A stretch of DNA of 64,000 nt from Streptomyces griseus subsp. griseus (GCF_003610995.1 NZ_CP032543.1:6758001-6822000); one strand, 5' to 3'; shown: positions 1 to 9,332, counted from the first letter of the stretch. Program-made: numbers and translations. The notes: generated by a model not told the origin, from the sequence alone.

Positions 1-1886
1 ACTACTTCGGGGCGATGAAAGGGGTCCGGGGGTTCGGTGACCCGCGGCCCGTGACCCTGCCGAGCGGGAAGCCGGTGTGGCACCAGGAGGACGCCGCGGG
101 CAAGGTGACGCTGCCGTTCCACCCGACCGCCGACGACCTCGGCATGCAGTTCCTCCAGGGCCTCAACCACGACTGGCCCGGCGGCCACCGGGCGTACAAC
201 GGGGGGCGTTACGACCGGTGGATTCCGGCCAAGACCCCCACGACCATGGCCTATCTGACCCGTGAGGACATCCCGTTCCACTACGCGCTCGCCGACCGCT
301 TCACCATCTGCGACGCCTACCACTGCTCCTTCATCGGGGCCACGGACCCCAACCGCTACTACCTCTGGTCCGGTTACACCGGCAACGACGGGACAGGCGG
401 CGGTCCGGTGCTCGGGAACGAGGAGCAGGGGTACGGCTGGCGTACGTACCCCGAGCGGCTGGAGGAGGCCGGGGTCTCCTGGAAGATCTACCAGGACATC
501 GGTGACGGGCTGGACGCGGCGGGCCGCTGGGGCTGGATCGACGACGCCTACCGGGGCAACTACGGCTGCAACTCGCTGCTCTACTTCCACAACTACCGGA
601 ACGCCGAGCCCGGCGACCCGCTGTACGACAGAGCGCGCACCGGCACCGACGTCTCGGCCGGCGGCGGCTACTTCGACGCGATCGCCGCCGACGTACAGGG
701 CGGGAAGCTGCCCCAGATATCCTGGGTCGCCGCCCCCGAGGCCTTCAGCGAGCACTCCAACTTCCCCTCCAACTACGGCGCCTGGTACATCGCCGGGCTG
801 CTGGACGCCCTCACCTCCGACCCCGAGGTGTGGAGCCGTACCGCCCTGTTCATCACCTACGACGAGAACGACGGCTTCTTCGACCACGTCGTCCCGCCCT
901 ATCCGCCGGCCTCCGCCGCCCAGGGCCTCTCCACGGCCGGGACCACCGCGGAGATCTACCCGGGCGGACCCTCGTACGGAACCGGTCCCTACGGGCTCGG
1001 CCCGCGTGTGCCGATGTTCGTCGTCTCGCCCTGGAGCACCGGCGGCTACGCCTGCTCCGAGGTCTTCGACCACACCTCCGTACTGCGGTTCATGGAAGAG
1101 CGCTTCGGTGTGCACGAGCCGAACATCTCGCCCTGGCGGCGGGCGGTCTGCGGCGACCTCACCTCCGCCTTCGACTTCGGCCGGTCCGCGCCCGCCCCCG
1201 ACGACCTGCCGGACACCTCCGCGTACGAGCCCCCGGACCGCAAGCGCCACCCCGACTACCGGCCCACCCCGCCGGCCGTCGGGGCCATGCCCGTCCAGGA
1301 ACCGGGCAGCCGGCCCACCCGGCCGCTCCCGTACGAGCCCTACGTCGACGGTGCGGTCGACACCGGTACCGGGAAGATCGCCCTCACCTTCAGCCCGGGG
1401 ACGGCGGCCGGGGCGCAGTTCTACGTCACCTCCGGCAACCGCACCGACGCCCCGTGGACGTACACGGCAGGTGCGGGCCTGACGCTGACCGACAGCTGGA
1501 ACTCCGCCTACTCCGGCGGCAGCCACGACCTCACCGTCCATGGCCCGAACGGCTTCCTGCGTACGTTCCGGAGCCCGGGCACCACCGCGGGACCCGAGGC
1601 CAGCGCCCGCCACAACGCCACCAGTGGCAACCTGGACCTCACGCTCACCAACTCCGGCGCCACGGACGCCGTACTGACGATCGCCAGCGCCTACGGGGGA
1701 GCGGAACAGGTCGTCACCGTACGGCCGGGAGCCACGGTCTCGCGCACGGTGGACCTGCGGGCGGGCAAGCGCTGGTACGACGTGTCCGTCACCGCCGACG
1801 GTCAGCCGGGGTTCCTCCGCCGGTTCGCGGGCCACGTCGAGACAGGCGCCACCGGGGTCAGTGATCCGGCGATCGTGACGGGCTGA
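1..1886 (+). CDS. Phosphocholine-specific phospholipase C, 3' part (5' end outside window)
   Basis: About 627 residues are visible. The frame is open to the left edge (Y-F-G-A precede the first ATG at 15), so the true start lies outside the window. The family is the secreted, zinc-independent phospholipase C / acid phosphatase group, which hydrolyses phosphatidylcholine to diacylglycerol and phosphocholine. The signature YDENDGFFDHVVPP lies at about residue 285 and the family motif HEPNISPWRR at about 375. The catalytic domain is followed by two tandem beta-sandwich repeats (DUF756 type) at roughly residues 430-515 and 530-615, usual for bacterial members. The N-terminal Tat signal expected for this family would be outside the window. 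A strong terminator follows the stop. Confidence 0.9.
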   Translation, partial: YFGAMKGVRGFGDPRPVTLPSGKPVWHQEDAAGKVTLPFHPTADDLGMQFLQGLNHDWPGGHRAYNGGRYDRWIPAKTPTTMAYLTREDIPFHYALADRFTICDAYHCSFIGATDPNRYYLWSGYTGNDGTGGGPVLGNEEQGYGWRTYPERLEEAGVSWKIYQDIGDGLDAAGRWGWIDDAYRGNYGCNSLLYFHNYRNAEPGDPLYDRARTGTDVSAGGGYFDAIAADVQGGKLPQISWVAAPEAFSEHSNFPSNYGAWYIAGLLDALTSDPEVWSRTALFITYDENDGFFDHVVPPYPPASAAQGLSTAGTTAEIYPGGPSYGTGPYGLGPRVPMFVVSPWSTGGYACSEVFDHTSVLRFMEERFGVHEPNISPWRRAVCGDLTSAFDFGRSAPAPDDLPDTSAYEPPDRKRHPDYRPTPPAVGAMPVQEPGSRPTRPLPYEPYVDGAVDTGTGKIALTFSPGTAAGAQFYVTSGNRTDAPWTYTAGAGLTLTDSWNSAYSGGSHDLTVHGPNGFLRTFRSPGTTAGPEASARHNATSGNLDLTLTNSGATDAVLTIASAYGGAEQVVTVRPGATVSRTVDLRAGKRWYDVSVTADGQPGFLRRFAGHVETGATGVSDPAIVTG

Positions 1887-1910
1887 GCCCTTCCCGAAAG
1901 CCGCTCAACG

Positions 1911-1955
1911 CGGTGGGAGCCGGGCCGGACCACCGGTCCCGCCCGGCTCCCACCG
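1911..1955. terminator. Bidirectional hairpin terminator
   Basis: A perfect 15-base stem (left arm 1911-1925, right arm 1941-1955) encloses a 15-base loop and is followed by a short T-rich stretch. It sits between the convergent phospholipase gene and the DUF2510 gene, so it can serve both. Confidence 0.75.
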
Positions 1956-1983
1956 TCTTTCCCCGTTCTGGTACGCGGTGGGG

Positions 1984-2886
1984 TCAGGCGGCTCCGCCGT
2001 TGCCCGCGCCCGACGCGGCCTTGATGCCCTTGGTGATCTCGTCCAGGACGGACAGCTTCGGCGCGTCCTCGCTGATGTCGAAACCGGACCGGACCACCAC
2101 GAGCATGTCCTTGGAGGCGGGGGAGGGGAACACGAGCGACTCCACGTACCCGTCGTCGCCCTTCTCCGTCACCACCTTCCACCGGACCGCGTAGCCCTTC
2201 TGGCCCGCCACGGTGACCGCCGCCGACTTGATCTCCTCGTGGGAGGTGATCTTCCCGTAGGAGTCCCCGCCGTAGGACTGCTCGGCGTTGACGGCGATGT
2301 CCTTCTTGGCCGCCTCCTCCGGCGTCCCCGCGGTGATCTTCAGGGCCACCGCCGGGGCCGAGAACACCCCTCCGCGCACACACGTCTGGGCCGCGCCGCC
2401 CGGGCAGGCGTGCTCACCCGTCGTCAGGCCGGCGCCGACCGGTGCGGACTTGCCCGTCCACCCCTTGGGCACCGGCAGGCTGATCCCGGCGGCCAGGTCC
2501 GTGGCGTAACCGGGCTCCGTCGGCGGGAGCCGCTCGCCGGGGCTCCGGGGGCCGCCGTCCTCGCCGTCCTTGTCGTCGCCCCTCCCGCCGTCCGGTGCGC
2601 CGGACCCGTCAGGGACGGGCGGGGGCGCGGACGGCGAGGCGACCGCGATGCCCGGGCGGCCACCGTCGTCCTCGCGCAGCATGTACATCCCGCCCCCGAT
2701 CGCGGCGAGCACCACAGCGCCTACGGTCACGCCGATGCCGATACGCAGTCCGCGGCGCCGGACAGCGGCGGGCGACGGGCGTACGTGGCCGGTCCACTGC
2801 GCCCCGTCCCACCAGCGTTCCTGATCGGGGCCTTTACCTGAATGCCCGGGGTCTGGGTGCCAGCCGGGCGGGGTCATCTGGGTCAC
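1984..2886 (-). CDS. DUF2510 domain membrane-anchored protein
   Basis: 300 residues. The N-terminus carries a DUF2510 motif (PGWHPDPG... WWDGAQWTGHVRP, residues 7-36), a short Trp-rich module common in actinobacterial membrane proteins. One transmembrane helix follows at about residues 50-70, then a Pro/Gly/Asp-rich linker, then an extracytoplasmic domain of about 170 residues with a Cys pair (HACPGGAAQTC). The outer domain is not assigned to a characterised family; it may be a surface or stress protein. A second in-frame ATG three codons downstream (MTPPGW) is a possible start. Monocistronic, facing the two-component operon promoter region. Confidence 0.75.
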   Translation of the reverse strand: MTQMTPPGWHPDPGHSGKGPDQERWWDGAQWTGHVRPSPAAVRRRGLRIGIGVTVGAVVLAAIGGGMYMLREDDGGRPGIAVASPSAPPPVPDGSGAPDGGRGDDKDGEDGGPRSPGERLPPTEPGYATDLAAGISLPVPKGWTGKSAPVGAGLTTGEHACPGGAAQTCVRGGVFSAPAVALKITAGTPEEAAKKDIAVNAEQSYGGDSYGKITSHEEIKSAAVTVAGQKGYAVRWKVVTEKGDDGYVESLVFPSPASKDMLVVVRSGFDISEDAPKLSVLDEITKGIKAASGAGNGGAA

Positions 2887-2954
2887 GGGTGCACCTTATG
2901 CGGGCAGGGTGAGAATCACATGAACTGTCTGCCGGGATGAGAGTGAGGGGGCGG

Positions 2955-3647
2955 TCACGGTTCGATCAGGCCCGCGCGGATCGCGTACCGGGTCAGCTCC
3001 AGGCGGTCGCGCAGCCCGAGCTTCTGGAGCAGGTTGGCGCGGTGCCGCTCCACGGTCTTGACACTGATGACGAGCAGCTCGGCGATCTCCTTGGAGGAGT
3101 GCCCCTCGGCGACCAGCTTCAGGATCTCCTCCTCGCGTTCGGTGATCGCCCGCGCGGGCAGGTCCTCGCCGTCCTTGGCCCGGTCGAGGAAGTTCCGGAT
3201 GAGGGCGGTGACCGCGCCCGGGTAGAGGAACGGCTCGTCGCGCATGGCCGCCCGGCAGGCCTCCACCAGGTCCCGGTCGGCGACCGACTTGAGGACGTAT
3301 CCGGCCGCCCCCGCCTTCAACGCCTCGAAGAAATACTGCTCGTTGTCGTACATCGTCAGCATCAGGATGCGCACGTCCGGCAGGACCCGGGAGAGCTCGC
3401 GCGCCGCCTGCAACCCCGTCAGCCGGGGCATCGCGATGTCCAGGATGGCCAGATCCGGCCGCTCGGCGCGGGCCATCTCGATGGCCTCGGCGCCATCGCC
3501 CGCCTCGGCCACGACCGTGAGGTCCGGTTCGCCGTCGAGGATCAGCCGTACCCCCCGGCGTACCAGGGCGTGATCGTCCGCCAGCAGGATCCGGGTCGGT
3601 GCGGCGGTGCCCCGCGAGGGGGACGGGGAGGAGAAGGTCATGGTCAC
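2955..3647 (-). CDS. NarL/FixJ-family response regulator
   Basis: 230 residues. The receiver domain (about 18-135) has the acidic pocket (LLADDH), the phospho-acceptor Asp in LAILDIAMPRL and the Lys of GYVLKSVAD. The C-terminal LuxR-type helix-turn-helix (about 160-220) has TEREEEILKLVAEGHSSKEI and VKTVERHRANLLQKL. It is the transcriptional output partner of the histidine kinase immediately upstream; the two genes overlap by four bases (3644-3647), so they are translationally coupled. The target genes are not evident from this window. Confidence 0.93.
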   Translation of the reverse strand: MTMTFSSPSPSRGTAAPTRILLADDHALVRRGVRLILDGEPDLTVVAEAGDGAEAIEMARAERPDLAILDIAMPRLTGLQAARELSRVLPDVRILMLTMYDNEQYFFEALKAGAAGYVLKSVADRDLVEACRAAMRDEPFLYPGAVTALIRNFLDRAKDGEDLPARAITEREEEILKLVAEGHSSKEIAELLVISVKTVERHRANLLQKLGLRDRLELTRYAIRAGLIEP

Positions 3648-4663
3648 CGGCTTCCGTTCCGGACGGGCACATCGAGTCGTACTTCGGTACCGCCCTGCGG
3701 CCCGGGGCCGAGGAACAGCTCGGCGCCGATCAGCAGAGCGCGCTCGCGCATGCCGCGCAGGCCCGCGCCCTCGGGGGTGTCCCCGAGGCCCCGGCCGTCG
3801 TCGCGGATGCGCAGCTCCACCCCGCAGGGGCTGCGGCGCAGGGAGAGTTCGAGCCGCGACGCACGCGCGTGGCGGACCGTGTTGGTGAGCGCCTCCTGCG
3901 CGATCCGGTAGACGACCAGCTCGGCCTCGGCGTCCAGTTCGGGCAGGTCCTTGCCCATCCGGCGGCGGATCGTCAGCCCGTCGGGCGTCGGCGTCTCGGT
4001 GATGAGAGCTGTGAGCGCGCTGACCAGACCCAGCTCCTCCAGCACCCCGGGGCGCAGCCGCCGGGCGATCCGGCGGATCTCGTCCAGTGAGCCGCGGGTG
4101 ATCTCCTGGACCTGCCGGAGCTCGCCGCGGAGCGGCTCGGGGGCGTGGTCGGCGACGCGCTTCAGTTCGAGCAGGACCGCGGTGAGGGTCTGCCCGACCT
4201 CGTCGTGGAGCTCCTGCGCCACCCGGCGGCGCTCGGCCTCCTGGGCGGAGAGCGCGCGGGCGCTGCTGGTGGCGCGTTCGGCCTCCAGCCGGTCCAGCAT
4301 CGTGTTGAACGTCTCGATCAGGGCGGCGATCTCGCCGTGCCCGGCCACCTCGGGGCGCGGGCTCGGGCGCAGCAGATCGGTCGTGGTCATCGCGCGGGTC
4401 ACCCGCTGGAGAGGGAAGAGGCCGAGCCGGAGCAGGGCCGCGTTGGCGGCGAGCATGAAGGCGATCCCGCCGGTCAGGATCATCGCCTCGGTCAGCAGGA
4501 CCGGTGTGGAGATGGTGATCGGGCCGAGCAGCAGCAGAGCCCCCGCGGCGACGAGCACAGCGGCGTTGAGCAGAAAGATCCGCCAGAACAGGGACAAGGG
4601 AGCACGGCCTCCATCGGGCGTCGGAGCGGTTGCCGGAACGATGACGGGCGTCGGCGTGGGCAT
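3644..4663 (-). CDS. Sensor histidine kinase (HisKA_3 type)
   Basis: 339 residues from the ATG at 4663. A longer frame to 4732 exists, but its extra 23 residues look non-native. Two transmembrane helices (about 25-45 and 55-78) lead to a HAMP-like linker, then the dimerisation/phospho-acceptor box with AQELHDEVGQTL and an HATPase_c domain (N box ALTNTVRHARA, G box DDGRGLGD and GAGLRGMRERA). This is the standard membrane kinase for NarL-type regulators. The loop between the helices is short, so the signal is probably membrane-borne or intracellular. Overlaps its response regulator gene by four bases. Confidence 0.9.
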   Translation of the reverse strand: MPTPTPVIVPATAPTPDGGRAPLSLFWRIFLLNAAVLVAAGALLLLGPITISTPVLLTEAMILTGGIAFMLAANAALLRLGLFPLQRVTRAMTTTDLLRPSPRPEVAGHGEIAALIETFNTMLDRLEAERATSSARALSAQEAERRRVAQELHDEVGQTLTAVLLELKRVADHAPEPLRGELRQVQEITRGSLDEIRRIARRLRPGVLEELGLVSALTALITETPTPDGLTIRRRMGKDLPELDAEAELVVYRIAQEALTNTVRHARASRLELSLRRSPCGVELRIRDDGRGLGDTPEGAGLRGMRERALLIGAELFLGPGPQGGTEVRLDVPVRNGSR

Positions 4664-4947
4664 CGCGCGCAGTCGCGGGCGTTGACGTGCGCGTCGACAG
4701 CCTCCACTATCGTCGCTGCGCGCGGGAAACACGCCGTCGCCCCGGAGCCCTCTCCCGCCGGTGACCGGGCGTCACGGCTCACCGCGCGTCTACATGGTGC
4801 ACACCCCCGGATATGGGTGCTGCCCCCGATAGCCCTTCCGAACGGGCCCGCCGATCATGAAATCAGGGCCCGGGGGCCCTGCCCGTGCCGCATCACCGGG
4901 CCGGCGCCGGAGGAGCCGAGAGGTCTCCGTACCGGGAGGGAGACACC

Positions 4948-5253
4948 ATGCCCACGTACGACGAACGGCTGCGCGCCCTTGAGGAGCAGCTGCATCGCGA
5001 CGACCCCGGTTTCGCGGCGGCGATGTCCGACGGCACCCCGCGCAGCCCCCGCGAGTACCGGCGGCGCAACGCCTGGCTGGCGATGGCCTTCGGCCTCACC
5101 GCCCTGGGCATGGGGATCGCCATCGGCCACGGCCTCCTGATCGCCACCGGACTCGTGGTGTCGGGAGCGGCCGCCCATCTCTTCGACCCGCAGCGCGGCC
5201 GTCTGCACGGCAAGGACATCCCGGGAACGCCCGGAAACCCACGAACCCACTGA
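4948..5253 (+). CDS. DUF3040 domain small membrane protein
   Basis: 101 residues from the ATG at 4948, preceded by a good ribosome site (GGGAGGGAG). It opens with the DUF3040 motif (YDERLRALEEQLHRDDPGF) and has two predicted membrane helices at about 41-58 and 62-80, with a short basic cytoplasmic tail. The family is actinobacterial and of unknown function. It is transcribed divergently from the histidine kinase, and a hairpin terminator follows at 5303-5334. Confidence 0.85.
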   Translation: MPTYDERLRALEEQLHRDDPGFAAAMSDGTPRSPREYRRRNAWLAMAFGLTALGMGIAIGHGLLIATGLVVSGAAAHLFDPQRGRLHGKDIPGTPGNPRTH

Positions 5254-5302
5254 CGCGCGGCGCCCGCACCGCCGCACCCCGGCCCCTCCGCACGGGCCGG
5301 CC

Positions 5303-5334
5303 GAGGCCCCGACCGCCGAACCGGTCGGGGCCTC
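5303..5334 (+). terminator. Rho-independent terminator after DUF3040 gene
   Basis: A perfect 13-base stem (5303-5315 with 5322-5334) encloses a six-base loop. It is GC-rich with only a weak T tract, as is usual in Streptomyces. Confidence 0.65.
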
Positions 5335-5374
5335 CGTGTGCCCGGACAACGCGACCCCGAATGCGACCTCTGTT

Positions 5375-5410
5375 TGGTCCTACCTCTGAAGGATGATTGG
5401 TCCGACCACA
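5375..5410 (+). promoter_or_regulatory. FadR-family operator in front of the lut regulator gene
   Basis: TGGTCCGACCA at 5398-5408 is an 11-base palindrome of the FadR/PdhR/LldR type (TGGT-NNN-ACCA). An imperfect second copy (TGGTCCTACCT) lies at 5375-5385. Both are within 95 bases upstream of the GntR-type regulator gene and fit autoregulation. The same core recurs before lutA and after lutC. Confidence 0.7.
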
Positions 5411-5466
5411 CCGTCTGTGTGGCATACGCTCAACGTCCTGGAACCGGCCGAGACAGGGAGTGGCGG

Positions 5467-6198
5467 ATGTCCGTCGAATGGCAGCCCGTGCGGCAGTCCC
5501 GTACGCACGAACTCGTGCTCCGCTCCATCGAGGAACGGGTCTTCGCCGGCGAGCTCAGGGCGGGCGACCGGCTCCCGCCCGAGCGGGAGCTGGCCCCCGT
5601 GCTCGGTGTCAGCCGCTCCGCCCTGCGCGAGGCGCTGCGGGTGCTGGAGACGATCGGCGTCCTGGTGGCCCAGCCCGGCCGGGGCGCGGACGCGGGGGCC
5701 CGGATCGTGCGCAATCCGGACGACGCCCTGGGCCGGCTGCTGCGGCTCCACTTCGCCCTCGGCAGTTACAGCCTCCAGGACGTCCTGGAGGCCCGGGTCG
5801 TCCTGGAGCGGTCCAGCTTCGAGGCCGCCGCCGGTCATGCGCCCTCCGAAGACCTCGACGAGGCGGAGGAGCTGGTACGGGGGATGGCGGAGCCGGGCGT
5901 CGGAGTGGGCGCGTTCAACGACCTGGACACTCGCTTCCACGTACTGATCGCCCGCAGCTCCGGCAACGCATTGACCTCCACCCTCACGTCCGCCGTACGG
6001 GAGTCGGTGCGCCCGCTGATCCTGCGTGCCCTTGAGCAGGTCGAGGACTGGCCCGCCACCGCCCACGCTCTCAATGCGCAGCACCGCACCCTTCTGACGC
6101 TGGTGTGTGAGGGGCGGGGTGCCGAGGCGGCCGACCTGGTGGAGCAGCACATCAGAGGGCTGCACGGGACGCTGGTGGACGAGCCGTTCGGGGCCTAG
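5467..6198 (+). CDS. FadR/GntR-family regulator of lactate utilisation
   Basis: 243 residues from the ATG at 5467 (AGGGAG ribosome site six bases upstream). The N-terminal winged helix (about 10-78) has the GntR signature PPERELAPVLGVSRSALREAL. The C-terminal helical FCD domain (about 90-230) keeps metal/ligand residues such as D in NDLDTRFH and H in the last helices. FadR-type regulators of lactate operons (LldR, LutR) bind TGGT-NNN-ACCA and release it on binding lactate. The gene lies immediately upstream of lutABC, and such sites flank it, so it is the probable local repressor. The ligand is inferred from context. Confidence 0.88.
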   Translation: MSVEWQPVRQSRTHELVLRSIEERVFAGELRAGDRLPPERELAPVLGVSRSALREALRVLETIGVLVAQPGRGADAGARIVRNPDDALGRLLRLHFALGSYSLQDVLEARVVLERSSFEAAAGHAPSEDLDEAEELVRGMAEPGVGVGAFNDLDTRFHVLIARSSGNALTSTLTSAVRESVRPLILRALEQVEDWPATAHALNAQHRTLLTLVCEGRGAEAADLVEQHIRGLHGTLVDEPFGA

Positions 6199-6263
6199 CG
6201 GCGGGGGCGTGCGCGCCGTCGACCTGTTCGGCGTGGCCCATTCCTCGCACGGACCGAGCCTAG

Positions 6264-6278
6264 TATGGTCCGACCATA
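6264..6278 (+). promoter_or_regulatory. Perfect lut operator before lutA
   Basis: TATGGTCCGACCATA is a perfect 15-base palindrome around a central C at 6271, lying 41 bases upstream of the lutA start. It contains the FadR-family core TGGT-CCG-ACCA. Binding here would overlap or closely flank the lutABC promoter. Confidence 0.8.
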
Positions 6279-6319
6279 GAAACGTCATGGTGAACTGCGG
6301 ACCTGACCGGGGAGACCCC

Positions 6320-7087
6320 ATGCGCATCGGACTCTTCGCCACCTGCCTGGGCGACACACTCTTCCCTGACGCGGTGCGCTCCACCGCGATCCTGCTCACG
6401 CGGCTGGGCCACGAGGTGGTGTTCCCGCCGGAGCAGACATGCTGCGGGCAGATGCACATCAACACCGGCTACCAACGCGAACCCGTCCCCTTGGTCCGCG
6501 ACTTCGCCGAGCAGTTCGGCGACACCTCCATCGAAGCGGTCGTCATGCCGTCGGGTTCGTGCGCCGGTTCGGTCCGCCACCAGCACGCGATCGTCGCCGA
6601 CCGCTACGGGGACACCGCTCTGCGCGCCGGGGTGGCCACCGTCGCGGCGAAGACGTACGAGCTCTCCGAACTCCTCGTCGACGTCCTCGGCGTGACTGCG
6701 GTGGGCGCCTACTTCCCGCACCGGGTGACGTACCACCCGACCTGCCACTCACTACGGATGCTGCGCGTCGGCGACAAGCCGCTCAGGCTGCTGCGCGCCG
6801 TCGACTCCATCGACCTCGTGGAGCTGCCCGGCGCCGACTCCTGCTGCGGGTTCGGCGGGACCTTCGCCCTGAAGAACGCCGAGACCTCCACCGCGATGCT
6901 CCACGACAAGCTGGACGGCATCGCCACCACCGGGGCCGAGGTCTGCACCGCCGGTGACTCCTCCTGCCTGATGCACATCGGCGGCGGGCTCTCCCGCCTC
7001 CGGTCCGGAACCCGCACCCTCCACCTCGCCCGGATCCTCGCCGCGACCCGCGCCACCCCCGACGTCCTGACGGAGGCCGCCGCATGA
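6320..7087 (+). CDS. lutA: Lactate utilisation protein A, (Fe-S)-binding subunit
   Basis: 255 residues from the ATG at 6320, which has a GGGGAG ribosome site; an ATG at 6287 in the same frame lacks one. Two CCG domains are visible (CCGQMHINTGY near residue 38 and SCCGFGGTF near residue 175), each offering cysteines for an iron-sulphur or disulphide-like cofactor, as in LutA/YkgE/GlcF-type proteins. With LutB and LutC it forms the cytoplasmic L-lactate oxidation complex that yields pyruvate. The stop overlaps the lutB start by four bases. Confidence 0.92.
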   Translation: MRIGLFATCLGDTLFPDAVRSTAILLTRLGHEVVFPPEQTCCGQMHINTGYQREPVPLVRDFAEQFGDTSIEAVVMPSGSCAGSVRHQHAIVADRYGDTALRAGVATVAAKTYELSELLVDVLGVTAVGAYFPHRVTYHPTCHSLRMLRVGDKPLRLLRAVDSIDLVELPGADSCCGFGGTFALKNAETSTAMLHDKLDGIATTGAEVCTAGDSSCLMHIGGGLSRLRSGTRTLHLARILAATRATPDVLTEAAA

Positions 7088-8697
7088 GCACCTTCCTCGG
7101 CATGCCCGCCCGGCCGCCGCGCTCCCCGTACGGCACCGGCAACCTGCGCGGCGACGAGCCGTTCCCCCGCGCCGCCCACCACGAGCTGGGCAACGGACAA
7201 CTGCGCCGCAACCTCGGCAGGGCCACGACCACCATCCGCGCCAAACGCCTGAACGTCACCGGCGAACTCCCCGACTGGGAGGCCCTGCGCGCCGCCGGCT
7301 CCGCCATCAAGACCGACGCGATGAACCGGCTGCCCGAGCTCCTGGAACAGCTGGAGCGCAAGGTCACCGAGCGCGGCGGCACCGTCCACTGGGCCCGCGA
7401 CGGCGCCGAGGCGAACGCGATCGTCGCCCGGCTGGTGAAGGCCGCCGGCAGCGACGAGGTCATCAAGGTCAAGTCGATGGCCACCCAGGAGATCGGGCTC
7501 AACGAGCACCTGGAGTCGGTCGGCATCACACCGTACGAGACCGACCTCGCCGAACTCATCGTGCAGCTCGCCCACGACAAGCCGTCCCACATCCTGGTGC
7601 CCGCGATCCACCGCAACCGGGACGAGATCCGGCAGATCTTCCTCGACCACATCCCCGGCGTCGACCCGGCACTGGACAACGTCCCGGCCCATCTCGCGGC
7701 GGCCGCCCGAGCCTATCTGCGGCAGAAGTTCATGACGACGAAGGTCGCCGTGTCCGGTGCCAACTTCGGCATCGCCGAGACCGGCACCCTCTCCGTCGTC
7801 GAGTCCGAGGGCAACGGCCGCATGTGCCTCACCCTCCCCGACACGCTGATCACCGTCATGGGCATCGAGAAGGTGCTGCCGCGCTACCAGGACCTGGAGG
7901 TGTTCCTCCAACTGCTGCCGCGCTCCTCCACGGGTGAACGCATGAACCCTTACACCTCGTTGTGGAGCGGAGTGACCCCCGGCGACGGCCCTCAGGACTT
8001 CCATCTGGTGCTGCTGGACAACGGGCGCACGGCCGCCCTCGCCGACACGATCGGACGGGCGGCGCTCAACTGCATCCGCTGCTCGGCCTGTCTCAACGTC
8101 TGCCCGGTCTACGAACGGACCGGTGGCCACGCCTACGGTTCGACCTACCCCGGCCCGATCGGTGCGGTCCTCACCCCACAGCTCGCCGGGATGCACGCGG
8201 CCGCCGACGACCCCAACAGTTCGCTGCCGTACGCCTCCAGCCTCTGCGGAGCCTGCTTCGACGCCTGCCCCGTGAAGATCGACATTCCCTCGCTGCTGGT
8301 GGAGCTGCGCCACCAGCACACCGAGCAGACCGGCACCACACCGGAGAAGCTGGCGATGAAGGCGGCCGCCGCCGTGATGAAGCGGCCCGCCCTGTACAGA
8401 GGGGCGCAGAAGGCGTCCGGTCTCGGCCGCGCCGTCGCGGGACGCGACCGGACGATCTCGCGGTTGCCCCCGCCGTTCAGCGGCTGGAGCGACAGCCGCG
8501 ACACGGCGGCCCCGCCCCGGCAGACCTTCCGCTCCTGGTTCGCCTCCGCCGAGGGCCGGGCCGCGCTCCGGGCGGCCGCCGACGAGCACGACCGAGGTCT
8601 GGGCGGGGGAGAACCCGACCGGAACCGGAGCCAGGACGAATCCGACCGGAGCCGAGCGGAAGACGGAAGGAGCCACGGAGAGGACACGACGACATGA
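7084..8697 (+). CDS. lutB: Lactate utilisation iron-sulphur protein B
   Basis: 537 residues. The N-terminal half is a LUD domain. Two ferredoxin-type clusters follow (CIRCSACLNVCP near residue 330 and CGACFDACPVKIDIP near 390), predicted to bind 4Fe-4S centres, and then the C-terminal LutB/LldF tail. It is the electron-transfer core of the LutABC lactate oxidase. The last 50 residues are a low-complexity run rich in Asp, Arg, Ser and Glu that is longer than usual for the family. Overlaps lutA at its start and lutC at its end (ATGA). Confidence 0.93.
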   Translation: MSTFLGMPARPPRSPYGTGNLRGDEPFPRAAHHELGNGQLRRNLGRATTTIRAKRLNVTGELPDWEALRAAGSAIKTDAMNRLPELLEQLERKVTERGGTVHWARDGAEANAIVARLVKAAGSDEVIKVKSMATQEIGLNEHLESVGITPYETDLAELIVQLAHDKPSHILVPAIHRNRDEIRQIFLDHIPGVDPALDNVPAHLAAAARAYLRQKFMTTKVAVSGANFGIAETGTLSVVESEGNGRMCLTLPDTLITVMGIEKVLPRYQDLEVFLQLLPRSSTGERMNPYTSLWSGVTPGDGPQDFHLVLLDNGRTAALADTIGRAALNCIRCSACLNVCPVYERTGGHAYGSTYPGPIGAVLTPQLAGMHAAADDPNSSLPYASSLCGACFDACPVKIDIPSLLVELRHQHTEQTGTTPEKLAMKAAAAVMKRPALYRGAQKASGLGRAVAGRDRTISRLPPPFSGWSDSRDTAAPPRQTFRSWFASAEGRAALRAAADEHDRGLGGGEPDRNRSQDESDRSRAEDGRSHGEDTTT

Positions 8698-9326
8698 CGA
8701 GTGCCCGCGACATCGTGCTCGGCCGGGTCCGCGAGGCCCTGGCCCTCGCCCCGACGCCCGCCACCGTCGTACCGCGCGCCTACCGCACCGGCCGGGTCCT
8801 CCCCGACGCCGAACGCCTCGCCCTCTTCACCGACCGGCTCCTCGACTACAAGGCCGAGGTCCACCCCTGCACCGCCGACCGCACCGCGCGGGTCGTCGCC
8901 GAGGTGCTGCGCGACCACGGCGTCCGCCGGATCGGCGTGCCGGCCGGGCTGGACCGGCGCTGGATCGACGCGTACGACGGGGAGGTGTGCCCGGACTCGG
9001 CGGACATTCCCGCACCCGAACTGGACGCCCTGGACGCGGTGGTGACCGCGTCCGCCGCCGGCTGCGCCGAGACCGGCACGATCTTCCTGGACGGCTCGCC
9101 CGATCAGGGACGCCGGGCGCTGTCCCTCGTCCCCGATCTGCACCTCTGTGTGGTCGACCTCTCCGCCGTCGAAGCCGGGGTGCCCGAGGCGGTGGCCCGG
9201 CTGGTGCCCGAGCGGCCGACGACGCTGATCAGCGGCCCTTCGGCCACCTCGGACATCGAACTGGAACGGGTGGAGGGCGTGCACGGCCCTCGTACCTTGG
9301 TCGTGGTGATCCGTACCGACAGGTGA
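8694..9326 (+). CDS. lutC: Lactate utilisation protein C (LUD domain)
   Basis: 210 residues from the ATG at 8694, which overlaps the lutB stop. It is a single LUD domain with the family signature AGCAETGTIFLDGSPDQGRRALSLVPDLH (shown here in pieces: CAETGTI, then ALSLVPDLHLCVV) near residues 120-150. It is the third subunit of the LutABC complex. The operon ends here, and six operator-like repeats begin seven bases after its stop. Confidence 0.92.
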   Translation: MTSARDIVLGRVREALALAPTPATVVPRAYRTGRVLPDAERLALFTDRLLDYKAEVHPCTADRTARVVAEVLRDHGVRRIGVPAGLDRRWIDAYDGEVCPDSADIPAPELDALDAVVTASAAGCAETGTIFLDGSPDQGRRALSLVPDLHLCVVDLSAVEAGVPEAVARLVPERPTTLISGPSATSDIELERVEGVHGPRTLVVVIRTDR

Positions 9327-9332
9327 CCGCAC

